Below, piece after piece: positions 14,429-17,077 of a stretch of 17,077 nucleotides of DNA (position 1 is its first letter; every line of letters starts with the position of its first letter). This DNA comes from an uncultured Lachnospiraceae bacterium (lineage in GTDB: Bacteria > Bacillota > Clostridia > Lachnospirales > Lachnospiraceae), in the NCBI GenBank assembly GCA_900313435.1, contig OMRF01000173.1, positions 1 to 17,077 of the forward strand, in the 5' to 3' direction. A program made the position numbers and the translations under genes. The notes under the pieces are model-generated. The model was not told the DNA's origin. It saw only the letters and a list, made by a program, of their open reading frames with translations, and did no database searches.

Positions 14429-16192
14429 CTAAATGACAATGGTTAGAATATTTAATCCGAAGCTGTTTTGATATTTCATTTCCTTTGCAGTCCCCGATAT
14501 CAATCGTAAGCCGATGTTATGCGTTATATCTTCAGGATCAAAGAGTTTTACCACTTCGCCGGGATCAAACGCAGGACAGTCATCCTTTATGGTCAGGACG
14601 TAGGATTCGTTTAGGTAGGTAACGCTCATATCGATATGATGAGTTTTCTTCCCTTTAAAGCCATGCGTAATAATATTGGTAATCCATTCTTCTGCACACA
14701 GGGCAGCCTTGTTTGCCGTGGCTGCGCTACTATTGTGAGCGTTGCAAAAATCGGACACGGCCAGAGAAGCTTTCATAGCCTCGTCCAGCTTGTATATGGT
14801 CATATCCATCCGGTCATCATCATTAACCCCAAATCCCGGCGGAAAGCACATCATTTCCTCAACGTTTCTCGGGAAACGACCATTCTTAACAATAATGAAC
14901 ACAAAGATAATCAAACATAACAGTAAACCACTTCCAATCTGCGCAATCCATAATCCCGGCATTCCTATGGTGGGAATCAGTATGGCACTGAGCAACACCA
15001 TCCCTATAATTCCATCCATGAGAGCTGAAAATCGCACAAAGCGCTCGTTTTTTCCGTAACAGTGTAAGTAATTGGAAAATCCCACCGACATTGCACTGAA
15101 AGGACAGGAAATAGGGAACAGAAAAAAGCCAAGGCGGGTCATGGCATATACCGGTGCTGCCGGATCATGGAAGTAGATATTGGTCAGCGGAACGCACAGC
15201 GCCATATAAACCAGGGAAGCTAATGTATCAACCAAAATTCCCCTTTTAAAGAACACGCGCATGAGGGATGTCAGGCTTTCCTTGTCTTCCTCCCCCGTAT
15301 AAACACTGGTGAGCATAATCAGGGCCGAGATAACCCCCGCCGATACTGCCCAATACAGATTTCCGAATGACATGATTGCAGAAAAAGCGGCAAGACCATC
15401 TTCTCCCACATTGTCTCGGATCAGATAGTTGATGATTACAAATCGTAACAGAATACAAAACTGCGCAATCGCCGGTGGAAAACCGTATTTTAAAATATCT
15501 TTCAGATCACTCCATTGAACAGCTGATATTGAAAAACGGATTAAGGCTTTTCCTGTTAAATAGTACATAAACTGGATAAGAAAGAACACTCCGTTGCTTA
15601 TAGAGGTAGCAAGTCCCAAGCCGAAAAAACCCATTCCGGAAACTGCGATAAACAACCAGTTAAAGAAAATGTTCGAAACCAGCATCCCGCCAATGGCTAT
15701 ATAGGTCAGTTTTTCCTTATGTTCAATCTGTAAAAACGCTGTCAGCTGCGTCCCCAACATTAACGGAATAAGACCTATTACAAATCCTCGTATATAGGAT
15801 GACAATCCTGCAAGAAATTCTCCGTCAGCTCCCAATAAGGACGCTACAGATTCCGGAAACAGCTCACAGATGATAATCAAAAATGCCGTTATGGCAGTCA
15901 TCAGAAGCATATCGAGTGTAAAGATACCCTTACTTCTCTCCACCATATGTTTCCCAAGATACTTTCCGCACATGATTTGTGCCCCATTTGAAAAAAGGAC
16001 ATTGATGGAATTGATCAGATTTAAAACCGGGAAAAAAAGTCCTACTACCGCCATAGCCTCCGGGCCGATTAAATTGCCAACAAAAGCACTGTCAATAATA
16101 TTATTCACACCGGAAATTATCACCAGTATAATCTGGATAGGAAGCAGGCGCATATACAGCCTTCCTATCAACCTGTCATCATGTGTATTCAT
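14429..16192 (-). CDS. MATE-family transporter fused to a C-terminal RsbW-like ATPase domain
   Basis: Residues 1-437 form a twelve-segment MATE transporter: it opens LIGRLYMRLLPIQIILVI, has VNNIIDSAFVGN (29-40), and repeats the fold after about residue 225. Residues 456-587 are a separate cytoplasmic domain of the HATPase_c_2 (anti-sigma kinase, RsbW) type: N box AEEWITNIITHG (500-511), G1-like DDCPAFDP (537-544) and HNIGLRLI (559-566), then a family-like ending FGLNILTIVI. The usual Gly of the G1 motif is Cys539. MATE proteins normally are about 450 residues and lack this domain. The ATPase could phosphorylate a partner or gate the transporter; neither is shown. GGGGAG precedes the ATG. The gene follows a DUF1919 gene by 55 nt. 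Confidence 0.88.
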   Translation of the reverse strand: MNTHDDRLIGRLYMRLLPIQIILVIISGVNNIIDSAFVGNLIGPEAMAVVGLFFPVLNLINSINVLFSNGAQIMCGKYLGKHMVERSKGIFTLDMLLMTAITAFLIIICELFPESVASLLGADGEFLAGLSSYIRGFVIGLIPLMLGTQLTAFLQIEHKEKLTYIAIGGMLVSNIFFNWLFIAVSGMGFFGLGLATSISNGVFFLIQFMYYLTGKALIRFSISAVQWSDLKDILKYGFPPAIAQFCILLRFVIINYLIRDNVGEDGLAAFSAIMSFGNLYWAVSAGVISALIMLTSVYTGEEDKESLTSLMRVFFKRGILVDTLASLVYMALCVPLTNIYFHDPAAPVYAMTRLGFFLFPISCPFSAMSVGFSNYLHCYGKNERFVRFSALMDGIIGMVLLSAILIPTIGMPGLWIAQIGSGLLLCLIIFVFIIVKNGRFPRNVEEMMCFPPGFGVNDDDRMDMTIYKLDEAMKASLAVSDFCNAHNSSAATANKAALCAEEWITNIITHGFKGKKTHHIDMSVTYLNESYVLTIKDDCPAFDPGEVVKLFDPEDITHNIGLRLISGTAKEMKYQNSFGLNILTIVI

Positions 16193-16247
16193 AATCTCCC
16201 CACCAAAACCATTCTTTCATAAAAATCGTATCGTATTCCGATTTCTG

Positions 16248-16943
16248 TTACTCTGCATTGGCGTTTCGATTAATCCAGTCAACCACATCAAACACTTCTT
16301 CAAAACATCTTTTATACCCATGCTTATAACAGGTAAGCAGTGGCACGTTGATCGTCTTGGCGCGTTCATTCCATGCTCTTTCATCGCAGAACACAGTATT
16401 TTTATCTTCCCTTTTACTTTTTACAAATAAAACTTTAGGATATGGAAGCGCCAAAAAACGGGTGATCAAATCCTCGTCATATCCCATGTCCCACTCTGTT
16501 GCAATAGCCATACATCTGCTAAAATCCACGCGCTCTCTCCTGCGTTTCCACGCCTCAATAGCTTCCTCGCAAGAGGTGTAATGCATACAGTATAATTTGA
16601 TGTCACCCACGCCGATTATCGGATAAGGTGCTTTGCCTTCTTCTTTATAATCCTCCATTATGGGAAACGGCTCCAAATCCCGCATATACTTTTCAAGGTT
16701 TTCGGCAAGCTTCATATAATCCTCCCCTTCAAGCCACAAATCAATCGTCGGAGACTGAAACTGCACCCCAAGCATGTGATACATCACACCGCCCACGCAA
16801 ATTTGAGCAATGATAGAAAACTTGTCACACTTTAATCTTTTCCGCATATGCTTTTCATGTAAAATACGAATCGGGTTCATATAAAACGGGCAAAAATCAT
16901 CCTTTCCCGTCATATTGTGTTTACGCTTTTTTTTATTATTCAT
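16248..16943 (-). CDS. DUF1919 family protein, possibly polysaccharide-related
   Basis: The 231 residues fit the DUF1919 family, often found in exopolysaccharide or capsule loci. Visible family segments are FSIIAQICVGGVMYHMLG (42-59), QSPTIDLW (63-70), the stretch YPIIGVGDIKLYCMHYTS (107-124) and EEAIEAWKRRRERVDFSRC (126-144). There is no signal peptide or membrane segment. The biochemical activity of the family is unknown to me. The ATG at 16943 has AGGAGAG 10 nt upstream and overlaps the upstream stop as ATGA. Met11 (16913) is an alternative start. The N-terminal 40 residues are very basic (NNKKKRKH). No other polysaccharide gene is visible at this end of the window. Confidence 0.82.
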   Translation of the reverse strand: MNNKKKRKHNMTGKDDFCPFYMNPIRILHEKHMRKRLKCDKFSIIAQICVGGVMYHMLGVQFQSPTIDLWLEGEDYMKLAENLEKYMRDLEPFPIMEDYKEEGKAPYPIIGVGDIKLYCMHYTSCEEAIEAWKRRRERVDFSRCMAIATEWDMGYDEDLITRFLALPYPKVLFVKSKREDKNTVFCDERAWNERAKTINVPLLTCYKHGYKRCFEEVFDVVDWINRNANAE

Positions 16944-17077
16944 TTTCTCTGCTCTCTCCTGCCTGTGAGTATAAACAAACGCATAATATAACCATCGGGA
17001 TACGTGATCTCGTACTCCAATTTCTCCACATCTTTGCTTCGGAACAGAATATCCAATATAAGCTTATTTCTTTTGTA
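16940..17077 (-). CDS. C-terminal fragment of an unidentified protein (5' end outside window)
   Basis: The frame is open from the right edge for 45 codons and stops in a TGA that overlaps the DUF1919 start as ATGA. The end reads EYEITYPDGYIMRLFILTGR and then REQRK. The junction type and in-frame amino-acid composition support a real gene whose translation is coupled to DUF1919. I cannot assign a family from this tail. Chance cannot be ruled out for so short a frame. Confidence 0.5.
   Translation of the reverse strand, partial: YKRNKLILDILFRSKDVEKLEYEITYPDGYIMRLFILTGRREQRK

Noticed and set aside
16210..16247. AT-rich inverted repeat (AATCG/CGATT) between the DUF1919 and MATE genes
   Set aside because: The stem is about 5-6 bp with a long loop and a poor T tract; it is within what chance gives in AT-rich spacers.
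1..17077. Insertion sequence, prophage, CRISPR array, toxin-antitoxin or conventional defence system
   Set aside because: No transposase, integrase, phage structural gene, direct-repeat array or paired small toxin/antitoxin frames were found on either strand.

Overview
The window reads as chromosomal DNA of a Gram-positive anaerobe of the Clostridia, most likely the Lachnospiraceae. The reasons are the YqeG, RpiB, EF-P, NrdR and YchF housekeeping set, strong AGGAGG-type ribosome binding sites, sigma-A type promoters, and multi-domain c-di-GMP and hybrid-kinase proteins of the kind common in that family. The family placement is inferred. All fifteen protein genes called here (two of them cut by the window edges) and the one tRNA lie on the minus strand, so transcription runs right to left. 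No insertion sequence, CRISPR array, prophage or rRNA was seen, and no gene-free stretch exceeds 300 bases.

Right edge, 17077 to 14429: the tail of an unidentified gene overlaps (ATGA) a DUF1919 protein, which is followed by a MATE-type membrane transporter carrying an extra RsbW-like ATPase domain at its C-terminus. Next, 14333 to 12609: ychF and nrdR. The nrdR promoter carries two NrdR-box-like repeats 31 bp apart, one lying on the -10 element, which suggests autoregulation. Then 12520 to 10128: a small conserved-looking protein, yqeG (HAD phosphatase), rpiB, efp and an 86-residue unknown. A strong promoter inside the 3' end of that last gene drives a solitary tRNA-Thr(GGT), which ends in a clear intrinsic terminator.

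From 9915 to 7592 is a tightly packed, visibly AT-richer three-gene set: a DPM1-like GT2 glycosyltransferase, a GtrA-family membrane protein and a GT-C (Gpi18-like) integral-membrane glycosyltransferase. Together they look like a lipid-linked sugar synthesis, flipping and transfer module for the cell envelope.

The left half, 7608 to 1, is the most striking part: a three-gene signalling operon with its own promoter. Its first gene is a response regulator with REC, GGDEF, a degenerate second GGDEF, a pseudo-receiver and HD-GYP, so it may both make and degrade c-di-GMP. The second is a membrane hybrid histidine kinase with REC and Hpt. The third, translationally coupled by an ATGA overlap, is another membrane hybrid kinase whose receiver is followed by a DegV (EDD-fold, fatty-acid-binding) domain; it runs off the window. 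A fatty-acid-binding fold joined to a phosphorelay next to a c-di-GMP enzyme suggests a lipid-responsive second-messenger circuit. That reading is inference, but the domain architecture is directly visible.
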